This document shows, one piece after another, positions 48,441-56,861 of a stretch of 64,000 bases of DNA. Location of the stretch: assembly GCF_024298925.1 (NCBI RefSeq), contig NZ_CP101283.1, forward strand, positions 4,097,001-4,161,000, written 5' to 3'. The notes beneath the pieces are model-generated. The model saw only the letters and a program-made list of their open reading frames with translations. It had not been told where the DNA came from and searched no databases. Numbering within the stretch: the stretch's first letter is position 1; each line of letters opens with the position of its first letter. Both the position numbers and the translations under genes were made by a program. The DNA comes from Phenylobacterium sp. LH3H17 (GTDB lineage: Bacteria > Pseudomonadota > Alphaproteobacteria > Caulobacterales > Caulobacteraceae).

Positions 48441-48926
48441 TCAGGCCGCGGCGGCGGCGACCGCCGTCGCCTGAACGTCGGGCGGGAGGATGTGGTCGAG
48501 GGACAGCAGCGAGACGATGCCGGTGTCGGTGGTCATCACCCCGGCCACATAGGTGGTCGATTCCACGCTGCCGACCGACGGCGCCGGCTGGATCAGGCCC
48601 TCGGTGACGGTGAGGATGTCGGAGACCGCATCGACCACGAGGCCCATCTGGGAGTCGCCTATCTGGGCCACGACCACCACCGAGGAGGGGCCGGGCTCGG
48701 CCGCGCCGAGACCGAGTCGGGCGCCGAGATCGATGACGGGCAGGATCGCCCCGCGCAGGTTCATCATGCCCAGGACATGGGGCGGGGCGTGCGGCAAGGG
48801 GGTCGCCGCGGTCCAACCCCTAATCTCGCGCACGGCCATGATGTCGATGGCGTAGGCCTGATCGCCGATTCGGACCGAGATCAGTTCCGCCCCGGGGGAC
48901 GGGATGCGCGACGTCGAAATTTCCAT
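48441..48926 (-). CDS. cheW: chemotaxis coupling protein CheW
   Basis: A 161-residue CheW-domain protein that links receptors to CheA. The fold motifs include ELISVRIGDQAYAIDIMAVREIRGW, VLGMMNLRGAILPVIDLGARLGLG and VDAVSDILTVTE. Its ATG shares bases with the TGA of the upstream MCP remnant (TGATG), and its ribosome-binding site GGAGGAG is the WEE codons of that remnant. It lies between two MCP genes, one intact and one decayed. Confidence 0.94.
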   Translation of the reverse strand: MEISTSRIPSPGAELISVRIGDQAYAIDIMAVREIRGWTAATPLPHAPPHVLGMMNLRGAILPVIDLGARLGLGAAEPGPSSVVVVAQIGDSQMGLVVDAVSDILTVTEGLIQPAPSVGSVESTTYVAGVMTTDTGIVSLLSLDHILPPDVQATAVAAAAA

Positions 48927-49208
48927 CAGAACTCCTCCCAGCTGTCGGCCTCGAACGCCGGCTCGTGCTTCACCGCGGCGCTTCCGCGGGTGGCATAGGC
49001 CCTTGCGCGCAAGGGCTTTGCGGCCGACGAAGCGGCGGGCCTGCGCGCGGCGGTCTGGGGCGAGGCCGCCCCGATGGTGAACTGCCCCATGAGGCGCGCG
49101 AGTTCGATCGCCTTGTTGGCGAGGGTCTGGCTGGCGGCGGTGGACTGTTCGACCATGGCGCCATTTTGCGGCCTAACCTGATCCATCTGATTAACGACGC
49201 GGTCGACC
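48926..49208 (-). pseudogene. 3' remnant of a second MCP gene
   Basis: Only the last part of an MCP is left: NQMDQVRPQNGAMVEQSTAA and LANKAIELARLMGQF, followed by a linker and DSWEEF at the end. It matches the corresponding end of the neighbouring MCP at 28 of 38 positions by my count. The signalling hairpin, HAMP and sensor are gone; upstream sequence lies under the sirtuin start. Its final codons TGG-GAG-GAG serve as the ribosome-binding site of cheW, which may be why this tail persists. Confidence 0.7.
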
Positions 49209-49294
49209 GCGCTCGGGCGGTTGATGGCCTGGCTCCGCTGGTTGCCAGCAGGCTCGCCGGGCGCTCCTATGTCGCCGAAAGGGGCGCGACGGCC

Positions 49295-50056
49295 ATGGAT
49301 CAACTCTCAACACGCGGCAGCCCCGCCTCGCGCCGCGATCTCGCACGGGCGATCGCGCAGGCGGGCAAGGTTGTGGTGTTCACGGGCGCCGGCATCTCCA
49401 CTGAATCGGGCGTGCCCGACTTCCGCAGTCCGGGCGGGGTGTGGAGCCGCATGACCCCGATCAGGTTCCAGGACTTCGTCGCCGACGAGGCGAAGCGGCG
49501 GGAAGCCTGGACGCGAACCTTCTCGGGCGCGGCGCGATGGACGGGAGCCAAGCCCAACGCCGGGCACGCGGCGGTGGCGCGGCTGGTGGCGGAGGGCAAG
49601 GTCACCGCCGTCATCACCCAGAACGTCGACAACCTGCACCAGGAGTCCGGCGTGCCGGCGGACCAGATCGTCGAACTGCACGGCAACGCCCACTACGCCC
49701 GCTGCCTGGCCTGCGGGCTGCGCCACGAATTCGACGACTTCCGGGACGCTTTCCTGGAGCGCGGGGTCATACCGGCCTGCCGCGACTGCGGCGGCCTTGT
49801 GAAATCGGCCACCATCTCTTTCGGCCAGGCCATGCCCTCCGAGCCCATGGCCCGGGCCGAGGCCGCGACCCTCGACTGCGACCTCTTCCTGGTGCTCGGA
49901 TCATCCCTGGTGGTCTATCCGGCGGCCGGCTTCCCGCTCCTGGCGAAGCGCAACGGGGCGCGCCTGGCGATCGTCAACCGCGAGCCGACGGACCAGGACA
50001 TCCATGCCGACCTGGTCCTGCACGACGAGATCGGCCCGGTCATGAGTCAGCTCTAG
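49295..50056 (+). CDS. cobB: NAD-dependent protein deacylase (sirtuin)
   Basis: A 253-residue sirtuin, which removes acyl groups from protein lysines using NAD+. Motifs: VVFTGAGISTESGVPDFRS, ITQNVDNLHQESGV (NAD and catalytic region), LHGNAHYARC, the zinc ligands in CLACG and CRDCGG, and FLVLGSSLVVYPAAG. Relevant here because acetyl-CoA synthetase, a classic CobB target, is encoded at the end of the window, though the two are far apart. ATG 49295 is the family start and lies just downstream of the MCP remnant on the opposite strand. Confidence 0.95.
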   Translation: MDQLSTRGSPASRRDLARAIAQAGKVVVFTGAGISTESGVPDFRSPGGVWSRMTPIRFQDFVADEAKRREAWTRTFSGAARWTGAKPNAGHAAVARLVAEGKVTAVITQNVDNLHQESGVPADQIVELHGNAHYARCLACGLRHEFDDFRDAFLERGVIPACRDCGGLVKSATISFGQAMPSEPMARAEAATLDCDLFLVLGSSLVVYPAAGFPLLAKRNGARLAIVNREPTDQDIHADLVLHDEIGPVMSQL

Positions 50057-50114
50057 GCCGCGCGGCGGGGGGCGGGACCTGCATCCCCGGCGACGAGCTG
50101 CGCCGCTGTCGGGA

Positions 50115-50384
50115 TCACCGTTTTGCGGGCCGGGCCCTCAGCCTGGCGGGCGGCGGGTCGGCGCGGAAGTCTCCGGCCGTCCCCAGCTTGGCGTTGCAGG
50201 AGGGACAGCGGACCTCGGCGGCGTCCTCCAGCCCGGGGGCGACCGACAGCCCGGCCCCGCACGGCTTGCACTTCCACTCGTGAGCCGGAGGCGGCGGAGG
50301 CGGCGGCGCGGGCGCGCCCGGCACGATCACCTTGGGCGGATTCTTCAGCTTCAGGATCGGGCGGCGTCGAGGCTCGTCGGTCAT
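50115..50384 (-). CDS. small zinc-ribbon protein with polyproline tract
   Basis: An 89-residue protein: a basic N-terminus (PRRRPILKLKNPPKVIVPG), a run of seven prolines, then a zinc ribbon with WKCKPCGAGLSV and VRCPSCNAKLG (two Cys-x2-Cys knuckles), and a basic tail. Likely a nucleic-acid- or protein-binding factor; no family assignment is possible. ATG 50384 is consistent with the domain order. Confidence 0.7.
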   Translation of the reverse strand: MTDEPRRRPILKLKNPPKVIVPGAPAPPPPPPPAHEWKCKPCGAGLSVAPGLEDAAEVRCPSCNAKLGTAGDFRADPPPARLRARPAKR

Positions 50385-50466
50385 GGCGGCGGTTCCGAGA
50401 TGGCCCAGCGCGCGCGGGCGCCGGGCGTTCTCTCCCGTCCATCGCCCCCATGCAACAGGAAAGGTG

Positions 50467-50494
50467 TTCGACGTTTCGCCGCGAAGTCGTCGAA
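50467..50494. other. imperfect hairpin in the gap upstream of the EpsD-like gene
   Basis: The 244-nt gap 50385-50628 has no gene. It holds one imperfect inverted repeat, arms TTCGACG and CGTCGAA with a smaller inner stem. It may be a terminator or a protein site; I see no clear promoter motif near it. Confidence 0.3.
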
Positions 50495-50628
50495 TAATGG
50501 CAACCGCTTGAACATCTTTATCGCTTAACAGGGCGAACGGCTGGTCAAGACTGCCAGCGGTAGTATTCTTCTAACGACACGCGGGCGAGATGCCTTGCCA
50601 CGTACATGAATTCCGGGGGAGAGAACCC

Positions 50629-51561
50629 ATGAAGTTGACTTGGACCCATGGCGCGGCCCTGCTCGCCAGCGTAGCGATCAGCGGCTGCGGCCTGGGAGGC
50701 GACAAGGCGCCGAAGGGCCAGGTGGTCGCCACCGTCGACGGCGAGGAAATCACGGCCATGGAGCTCAACGCTGAACTGGCCGGCGTGCAGATCGCCGACG
50801 CCACCCAGCGCAAGCAGGCCGAGCAGGCGGCCCTGAAGCAGATCATCCTGCGCAAACTCCTCGTCCAACAGGCCAAGGAGGAGAAGCTCGACAAGACGCC
50901 GGCGTTCTCCCAGCAGCGCGACCGCGCCGAGGAGAACCTGCTCGCCGGCATGATGCAGAAGAAGATGTCCCAAGGGATCGCCGATCCACCGAAGGCCGAG
51001 GCCGAGAAGTTCGTGGCCGAGCACCCGGCCATGTTCGCCAACCGCCGGGTCATGGTGGTCGATCAGATCGTCACCACCCCCATCAGCCCCGCGGTCAGCA
51101 AGCAGCTGGAGCCGACCACCACCCTCGAGCAGGTCGAGGCCGTCTTCCGGGCGAACAATCTCGACTTCCAGCGCACCACGGTGGTCCTGGACACGCTGAA
51201 TGCGCCGCCGGCCTTCATCACCACCCTCGAGAAGCTGCCGCCGGGCGAGATCTTCGTCTTCCCGCGCCCCGGCGCGGTGATCGTCAACCAGATCCGCGAC
51301 ACTCGCTCCACGCCCTTCGTCGGCGATCGGGCGGTGACCTACGCCCTGGCCGGCCTGAAGAGCCTCCGCGTCCAGGAATCCGTCGGCAAGAAGATGGAGA
51401 TCCTGGAGAAGGGGGCCGCGTCCAAGATCCAGTACAACGAGGCCTACAAGCCCAAGCCGGCCCCGAAGGCCCCAGCGGGCAAGTCGGCCGCCCCGGCCGC
51501 CAAGCCCGGCGCCCCGGCTCCGACCACTCCGGCCACTCCGTCCGCCGTCCCTAAGACGTAG
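50629..51561 (+). CDS. EpsD-family peptidyl-prolyl isomerase-like lipoprotein
   Basis: A 310-residue predicted lipoprotein (leader MKLTWTHGAALLASVAISGC, lipobox ISGC). Residues 30-120 resemble the SurA N-terminal chaperone region (VVATVDGEEITAMELNAEL). A parvulin-like segment follows (RRVMVVDQIVTTPISPAV to LPPGEIFVFPRPGAVIVNQI), as in EpsD-type proteins of exopolysaccharide loci. The C-terminus is Pro/Ala/Lys rich. It is convergent with a PEP-CTERM gene, matching the known association of EpsD with exosortase systems. ATG 50629 follows GGGGGAGAG. Confidence 0.82.
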   Translation: MKLTWTHGAALLASVAISGCGLGGDKAPKGQVVATVDGEEITAMELNAELAGVQIADATQRKQAEQAALKQIILRKLLVQQAKEEKLDKTPAFSQQRDRAEENLLAGMMQKKMSQGIADPPKAEAEKFVAEHPAMFANRRVMVVDQIVTTPISPAVSKQLEPTTTLEQVEAVFRANNLDFQRTTVVLDTLNAPPAFITTLEKLPPGEIFVFPRPGAVIVNQIRDTRSTPFVGDRAVTYALAGLKSLRVQESVGKKMEILEKGAASKIQYNEAYKPKPAPKAPAGKSAAPAAKPGAPAPTTPATPSAVPKT

Positions 51562-51623
51562 GGACGCGAGCGAACCGGCGCGGCTGGGCCGCGTCGGGTG
51601 TCTTGTGGATTGCGAACAAAAAA

Positions 51624-51651
51624 GCGCCGCCGATCGTGAGATCGGCGGCGC
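51624..51651 (-). terminator. intrinsic terminator for the PEP-CTERM gene (possibly bidirectional)
   Basis: Strong GC hairpin, arms GCGCCGCCGATC and GATCGGCGGCGC with a 4-nt loop, followed on the minus strand by a run of six T. It lies between the two convergent genes and may also terminate the EpsD-like gene, whose T tract is weaker. Confidence 0.85.
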
Positions 51652-51674
51652 CTTCTCTTGTTCGGTCAAACGCT

Positions 51675-52343
51675 TTAGGCGAACATGGCCGCTTGCTTAC
51701 GGCGCGCACTGCGCACCATGGAGCCGACGCCGCCGAAGCCCATGATCATCATCGCCCAGGTGGCGGGTTCAGGAACGCCTGACTTGAACGCGAAATCGTC
51801 GGCCTCGAAGGCCTTCCCGTTCGAGTAAAGTTCGATCCCGACCAGTTGGGTGTCGAGGCCGCTCAGCGTGAAGTTATAGCGCTGGTTGGTCTGCGGCAGG
51901 CCTTGTTGGCCGGAGCCCGAGCCCGGGATGATCGTGGTGCCGCCGGCGGTGTGCAGGCGGACCTCGTTGAACTGGTCGTTCGACCCCCAGTAGAAGCTGA
52001 AGGTGTGGACCGGACCGCTGATCAGGCTGCCAACGTGGATCGTGGCGGACTGCGGCGAAGGCGAACCGGTCGCCGGAACGACGATGAAGTTCGTCAGGTC
52101 TTGCCACGGCGCGGCGTACTGGTTGGGCAGGCCGCCCGTTTGGATGCTGTAGTTGCCCGACAGAACGCTAAGCGGATAGGGACCGCTTTCAAAGTCCAGC
52201 AGGACCGTCTGACCGGCCGGAAGCGGCAGGGCGTCGGGACCATTCGTCGAAGTCACAATGACGGCGGCGCTAGCCGCAGTCGCCACGACCGTGGCCGTGG
52301 CCGCGAAAACGGCTCCGGCCAAAATCTTCTTAAAGTTGCTCAC
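51675..52343 (-). CDS. PEPxxWA-CTERM sorting domain protein
   Basis: A 222-residue exported protein. A signal peptide (ILAGAVFAATATVVATAASA) is followed by a beta-rich domain of unknown role. The C-terminus has the sorting signal VPEPATWAMMIMGFGGVG, a hydrophobic helix and a basic end (RSARRKQAAMFA): PEPxxWA-CTERM, recognised by an exosortase. The GTG start 52343 has GGAGGG seven bases upstream. The exosortase is not in the window. It is followed by a strong terminator. Confidence 0.88.
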   Translation of the reverse strand: MSNFKKILAGAVFAATATVVATAASAAVIVTSTNGPDALPLPAGQTVLLDFESGPYPLSVLSGNYSIQTGGLPNQYAAPWQDLTNFIVVPATGSPSPQSATIHVGSLISGPVHTFSFYWGSNDQFNEVRLHTAGGTTIIPGSGSGQQGLPQTNQRYNFTLSGLDTQLVGIELYSNGKAFEADDFAFKSGVPEPATWAMMIMGFGGVGSMVRSARRKQAAMFA

Positions 52344-52545
52344 TTGGGAGCCCTCCATAAACCACATGTCCAATGCCCCTCCGAGTAACGCCCCCCGGAC
52401 GCAAGTAGCCCGCCCGTAACTCAGTGGTTCACAATTGGTTAAATCCGAACCTATGCCGCACCGCAACGGGATTCCCCAAATACGTGCGTTTTGTTCGACG
52501 AATGGTGTTATTTGGCCCGATTGCCGTGCAATTTCAGGGCAGGGG

Positions 52546-52621
52546 TGGTGCCGCCTAGGTGACTCGAACACCTGACCTACGCATTACGAATGCGCCGCTC
52601 TACCGGCTGAGCTAAGGCGGC
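52546..52621 (-). tRNA. tRNA-Thr (anticodon CGT)
   Basis: Minus-strand cloverleaf: acceptor GCCGCCT/AGGCGGC, D arm TAGCTCAGCCGGTAGAGC, anticodon arm GCGCA-TTCGTAA-TGCGT with anticodon CGT (reads ACG), T arm GTTCGAGTC, discriminator A and encoded CCA. It lies 40 nt downstream of the heme operon's last gene on the same strand, and the 203-nt gap on the other side to the PEP-CTERM gene holds nothing else recognisable. Confidence 0.95.
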
Positions 52622-52661
52622 CCGAAGGCTGTCGCGGACCCTGCGGTTCGCGAGCGAGCGC

Positions 52662-54191
52662 CTACTTAGCGGCTCTCGGCGCGCTCGCCAAGCGCCGCCT
52701 CGCTTGCGAGCGACGTTCTCCGGCCCGAGGGGGGATGGGCGCCGGCGGCTCCTCGTCTTCGTAGACGCCTTCGCCGATCGGATAGGGCGACGCCTGCGCA
52801 CCCTCATGCGCCGAGAGAAAGGCCGCGGAATCCGCGTAGGAAATAGGCAATTGCGGCAGCTCGCTCATGGTCCGCTCGCGCCGTTCGTGGCGGGGGTGGA
52901 GCAATTCGCCGGTTTCCGCGTAGCTGGCCACCAGCCGGGCCCAGTCGGCCGGTTGATAGGCGAAGGCGCGGCCCTCCGGGTCGAGGTCGGACCAGTCGGG
53001 CTCCTGGGCGGCCGACACCCCGCGCGCCATCCAGACCCGCGCCTCGTCCGGCTGGCCGGCGGCGAAGTGCGCGCGCGCCAGCAGGCCGGCGGTCCGGGCG
53101 GTGAGGGGTTCGGTCTCCAGGATCCGCGCCGCGTTCAACGCCCGGTCCGCGTCGCCGGCGATCAGGGCCTGCTCAACCACCAGGATGCGGCTCTCGCGCG
53201 CCTCGGGGTTCAGTTGGGCGAGTTCGGCCAGGCGCCCGGCGCGCTGGCGGGGGGTCTCGTCGGTCTTCAGGTCGCGATAGGCCAGCCACAGGGCGGGATG
53301 CGGCGCGGCCCTCCAGGCGCTTTCCAGGGCCTGGGCGGCGCGGCCGGCCTTGTTGTCGGCGGCGAGCAGGCGCGCGGCCATGACCACGCCGGGTGCGAAG
53401 CCGGGCTGCAGCTTGGCGGCCTCGACCGCGAAGTCCTGGGCCTGGCCACGGGCCTTGGGATCTGCGGACCCTTCGAGCTGGGCCGCCGAGGCGGCCAGCA
53501 GGGCGGCGCGGGCCCGCTCGGCGACGATGGGAGAGACGATCTTGCGGGCGAGCGCACCCTTCACCAGATCGAGCGCCCCGTCCCAGTCACCGGCTTCGAG
53601 CCTCGCCTCCAGCAGGGCGCGCCAGGCCCAGCGGGCGGTGCGCGCCAGGCCGTAGGCCTGCTCGGCGTGGCTGAGGGCTGCGGCGCGGTCGCCTTGGGCC
53701 AGGGCGGCCTGCATCAGGCCCCGGTGACCGGCCAGCCGCATCTCGGGGAAGCCCAGCATGGCCGAATAGGCCGCCTGGACGGCGACCGGATCGTCGGCCG
53801 CATCGGCGGCGTGGGCGGCCAGGACCCGAACCAGGCCGGGCGCCTCGTCGGCGAGATCGGCGGCCTTCAGCGCCAGGCGCCTCGCCTCCAGCCCATCGCC
53901 GGCCGCAGCCGCCAGGAAGCCGCGGGTCAGCACCTCATTGGCCTGCCGGCGGCGGGCCTCGGCCCTGGCGCGTTCGGTCCGGCGCGGAGTCTCCGCCACC
54001 CAGAGCAGCAGCCGCCAGCCGATCATGGCGGCCAGGGCCGCGAACAGGGTGATCAGCACGAAGGCCGCGGCGGTCATGTCCGCGCGCCAGCCCAGCCAGA
54101 CCAGGGTGGCGTGCCCGGGCTCGCCGGTCATGGCCAGGATGGCGGTGGCCAGCGCCGCCACCAGGAAGAAGATGATGGCCGTGCGAATCAT
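52662..54191 (-). CDS. hemY: HemY-like heme-biosynthesis protein
   Basis: A 509-residue inner-membrane protein. Two N-terminal helices (IIFFLVAALATAILAM and AAFVLITLFAALAAMIGW) are followed by a HemY_N domain and TPR-like helical repeats with alanine-rich pairs. It has a charged, proline-rich C-terminal extension (YEDEEPPAPIPPRAGERRSQ). HemY proteins of this type sit in heme operons and are not the protoporphyrinogen oxidase of Gram-positives. The start overlaps the Mic60 stop by 4 nt (ATGA). Confidence 0.88.
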   Translation of the reverse strand: MIRTAIIFFLVAALATAILAMTGEPGHATLVWLGWRADMTAAAFVLITLFAALAAMIGWRLLLWVAETPRRTERARAEARRRQANEVLTRGFLAAAAGDGLEARRLALKAADLADEAPGLVRVLAAHAADAADDPVAVQAAYSAMLGFPEMRLAGHRGLMQAALAQGDRAAALSHAEQAYGLARTARWAWRALLEARLEAGDWDGALDLVKGALARKIVSPIVAERARAALLAASAAQLEGSADPKARGQAQDFAVEAAKLQPGFAPGVVMAARLLAADNKAGRAAQALESAWRAAPHPALWLAYRDLKTDETPRQRAGRLAELAQLNPEARESRILVVEQALIAGDADRALNAARILETEPLTARTAGLLARAHFAAGQPDEARVWMARGVSAAQEPDWSDLDPEGRAFAYQPADWARLVASYAETGELLHPRHERRERTMSELPQLPISYADSAAFLSAHEGAQASPYPIGEGVYEDEEPPAPIPPRAGERRSQARRRLASAPRAAK

Positions 54192-55063
54192 CCGCCGCTC
54201 CGGGCGAGACCGGCCAGGTCCTCCAGCGCCAGGGCGCGGACCTGGGCGATCCGTCGGTCGATGTCGGCCCGCCGCTCGGCCCGCACGCGCCAGGGGGCGA
54301 GCGCCGTCTTGCCGGCGGACGGCAGACCGTCGAGGGTGTTCAGCGCCGCGACGATGTCGCCCTCCTCCACCTGGAGCTCGGCCTTGGCCAGGACGGCGTC
54401 GACGCCGGTTCCCGGCACGTCGCCTACCCGGCGGAGGGTGACGATTCGCGACAGGGCGTGACCGATGCGGGCCAGCAGGCCGGCGTCCTCCTGCGGCGAA
54501 CGCGCCGCGGCGGCCGCACGCGCGGCGTAGTCCGGGAAGCTGGCCGCCAGGGCGGCGCGGCTGGGCGCGCCCTGCTCGGCATAGGATCGGAGCGAGCGCA
54601 GATCGGCCGAGGGCGGGGCGACGGCGGCAAGAGCGGCGAGCTCGCCAGGGAAGGGCCGCGAGGTCTGGGCCGCCTCCATGAGGGCCGCGGCGGCGAGCGC
54701 CCCGGCCGCGGCTTGGGCGGCGCGGGTCTGTTGTCCTTCCAGGGTCTCGAGCCGCTCCGCCAGGCGCGCGAGGTCGGCCGACGGCGTCCCGGCGTCGAGC
54801 GCCGGCTCCGGATCCGCCGGCGTCAGGACCGCAGCCGCGGGCTGCACGGGGGCTGGGCTGGATAAGCCCACGGCTTCGGCGGCGGGGCGCGGCCTGGCCG
54901 GGAACAGCCGGGGCCCGAAGCTGGCCAGGACGTAGCCTGCGACGATGCACAACAGGCCGAAGACGATCATCGCCCAGAAGGCCGGGCCCATCACCCGCGC
55001 GCGGCCGTACGACCCCGGATCGCGGGGGGCGGAGAGCTCGGCAGGATCGGGCGACACGCTCAT
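54188..55063 (-). CDS. mitofilin/Mic60-like membrane protein
   Basis: A 291-residue protein with one N-terminal membrane helix (AFWAMIVFGLLCIVAGYVLA), a proline/alanine linker, a coiled-coil region (ADLARLAERLETLEGQQTRA) and a C-terminal mitofilin-like domain with VEEGDIVAALNTLDGL and ALAPWRVRAERRADIDRRI. Alphaproteobacterial Mic60, related to the mitochondrial crista organiser, is known to lie in this hemC-hemD-hemY context, which supports the assignment. It probably shapes the inner membrane. It overlaps hemY by 4 nt. Confidence 0.8.
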   Translation of the reverse strand: MSVSPDPAELSAPRDPGSYGRARVMGPAFWAMIVFGLLCIVAGYVLASFGPRLFPARPRPAAEAVGLSSPAPVQPAAAVLTPADPEPALDAGTPSADLARLAERLETLEGQQTRAAQAAAGALAAAALMEAAQTSRPFPGELAALAAVAPPSADLRSLRSYAEQGAPSRAALAASFPDYAARAAAAARSPQEDAGLLARIGHALSRIVTLRRVGDVPGTGVDAVLAKAELQVEEGDIVAALNTLDGLPSAGKTALAPWRVRAERRADIDRRIAQVRALALEDLAGLARSGG

Positions 55064-55066
55064 GGC

Positions 55067-55765
55067 CTAACGGTCTATCAGATTCAGCAGCGCCGCTTCG
55101 AGGGGGAAGGGCGAGAAAACCCGCGCGGCGACCTTGGCCCGGGCCAAGGGCTTCATCACCGCCTTGGAGAGACACAGAACCCGCAATTGCGGCAGGGGTT
55201 GGGCTCGCAGCAGGGCGGCCAGGGCCTCGGCGGCCTTCGGCGAATGGACCAGGGCCGTGTCCAGTCCGGGCAGGGCCGCAAGGGTCTTTTCGTCCAGCGT
55301 CGCGGCCACCGTGTCGTAGAGCACAGCCTGCCGGGCCTCGATGCCGTTGCGCGCCAGGACCCCCGCCAGGTCGCCGGCCAATTCGGCCGCGCCGGGATGC
55401 AGCACCGCCCCGGTCAGCTCGGCGCGGCGCACCGCGATCCCCTCGGCCAGGGCCGCGACGTCGCCGTCGGCCGACAGCACGCGCTTGAACCCCACGGCCT
55501 TGGCCGCCTGGGCCGTGGCCTGCCCCACCGCGAACACCCGCAGGGAACGGTCCTTGGTAAGCTCGGCGAAGGCCCGCACCCCGTTTGAGCTGGTGAAGGC
55601 CAGCGATCCGACGCCCTCGAGGTCGATCACCGCGTCTGGGAGGGTCCGCATCTCCAGCAGCGGCGCCACGAAGGCCTCGTGCCCCATGTCGCGCACGCGG
55701 GCGGCCGTCGCCGCCGCACCCGGCTGGGCGCGGGTGATCCATATCCGTCGGGGCGTCTTACTCAT
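55067..55765 (-). CDS. hemD: uroporphyrinogen-III synthase
   Basis: Cyclises hydroxymethylbilane to uroporphyrinogen III. A 232-residue protein of the poorly conserved HemD fold: IWITRAQPGAAATAARVRDMG at the start, LAFTSSNGVRAF and VHSPKAAEALA. The ATG 55765 follows the hemC gene by 54 nt. Its downstream neighbours are Mic60 and hemY. Assignment rests strongly on operon context. Confidence 0.9.
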   Translation of the reverse strand: MSKTPRRIWITRAQPGAAATAARVRDMGHEAFVAPLLEMRTLPDAVIDLEGVGSLAFTSSNGVRAFAELTKDRSLRVFAVGQATAQAAKAVGFKRVLSADGDVAALAEGIAVRRAELTGAVLHPGAAELAGDLAGVLARNGIEARQAVLYDTVAATLDEKTLAALPGLDTALVHSPKAAEALAALLRAQPLPQLRVLCLSKAVMKPLARAKVAARVFSPFPLEAALLNLIDR

Positions 55766-55819
55766 GGCAGGGGAGAGAACCTTCACCGTTCGCAACCCTG
55801 ACGGCGGACGCCGCGGGAA

Positions 55820-56782
55820 TCAATGCGGCGGCAGGATCAAATCGCCAGCTTCCTCGGCGATCGCCTCCCCAAGGGAGAGACCGAGCGCCCGCGCCGCCTC
55901 CTGCGGATCGCGCGCCGAGGACAGTTCGGCCGAGCCCTCGCGGCGGAACCGGTGGACGCCATCCTGCGACAGGGCCTCGACGATCAGGTGCAGGCCGCCG
56001 GTCTGCAGGCGGGCGAAAGCGCCGATGGCGGTCTTGCACGAACCCTCCAGCGCGGCCATCGCGCCACGCTCGGCCGCCACGGCCACGGCGCTGGGCGCAT
56101 GGCGGATCGCCTCCAGCCAGGGCGCGCCGATGTCGGCGAGCCGGGTTTCGATGGCCAGGGCGCCCTGACCTGGGGCCGGCGGGCATTCCACGGGGTCGAG
56201 CAGGCTCTGCGGCAGATGGCCCAGCCCCAGGCGCTTCAGGCCAGACAAGGCCAGGAGGATCGCGTCGGCGTCCCCGGCCGCCAGCTTGGCCAACCGGGTG
56301 TCGACATTGCCGCGCAGCATCTGGACGTCGAGGTCGGGCCGCCTGTGCAGGGCCTGGGCCTGGCGTCGCAGGGAGGCCGTGCCCAGGATCGCGCCCTGGG
56401 GCAGGTCTTCCATGCGCTGGGCCTTGGGGCTGAGGAAGGCGTCGCGGGGATCCTCCCGCTCGGGGATGGCGGCGATGCACAGCCCGTCCGGCAGGGCCGC
56501 GGGCATGTCCTTCAGCGAATGAATCGCGCAGTCGATGCGGCCGTCGAGCAGGGCCTCTTCGATCTCCTTGGTGAACAGGCCCTTGCCGCCCACCTCCAGC
56601 AGCCGGCGGTCCTGGATACGATCTCCGGAGGTGGTGATGACGATCAGCGGGGCGACCCGCTCGACTGCGTCGGCGTCGCTGGGATCGGCGCCCAGGGCGG
56701 CGGCGATCCGACGCTGCATGATCCCGGCCTGGGCCAGGGAGAGCTTGGACCCGCGGGCCCCGATGCGGACGGGCGGTTGCAT
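55820..56782 (-). CDS. hemC: hydroxymethylbilane synthase (porphobilinogen deaminase)
   Basis: Polymerises four porphobilinogen molecules into hydroxymethylbilane. Length 320 residues is normal. Motifs: VRIGARGSKLSLAQA, DCAIHSLKDMPA, ILGTASLRRQAQ and the dipyrromethane cofactor cysteine in MAALEGSCKTAIGAF. ATG 56782 begins the family N-terminus; the open frame to 56968 lies over the divergent tsaD start and is ignored. It heads the hemC-hemD-Mic60-hemY operon. Confidence 0.97.
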   Translation of the reverse strand: MQPPVRIGARGSKLSLAQAGIMQRRIAAALGADPSDADAVERVAPLIVITTSGDRIQDRRLLEVGGKGLFTKEIEEALLDGRIDCAIHSLKDMPAALPDGLCIAAIPEREDPRDAFLSPKAQRMEDLPQGAILGTASLRRQAQALHRRPDLDVQMLRGNVDTRLAKLAAGDADAILLALSGLKRLGLGHLPQSLLDPVECPPAPGQGALAIETRLADIGAPWLEAIRHAPSAVAVAAERGAMAALEGSCKTAIGAFARLQTGGLHLIVEALSQDGVHRFRREGSAELSSARDPQEAARALGLSLGEAIAEEAGDLILPPH

Positions 56783-56861
56783 GGGCACGATGCGCGGTCT
56801 ACCTCGGCGAACGAAAGGAAGAGCCCGTCCGCTACAGGACGGGACCGCAGGCCGCAACTGA

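Noticed and set aside
52662..55742. A single 1026-residue minus-strand frame across hemY, Mic60 and hemD
   Set aside because: Only its last half (hemY) has a family match; the first half is an out-of-frame reading of the Mic60 and hemD genes, which have their own starts, motifs and 4-nt overlaps.
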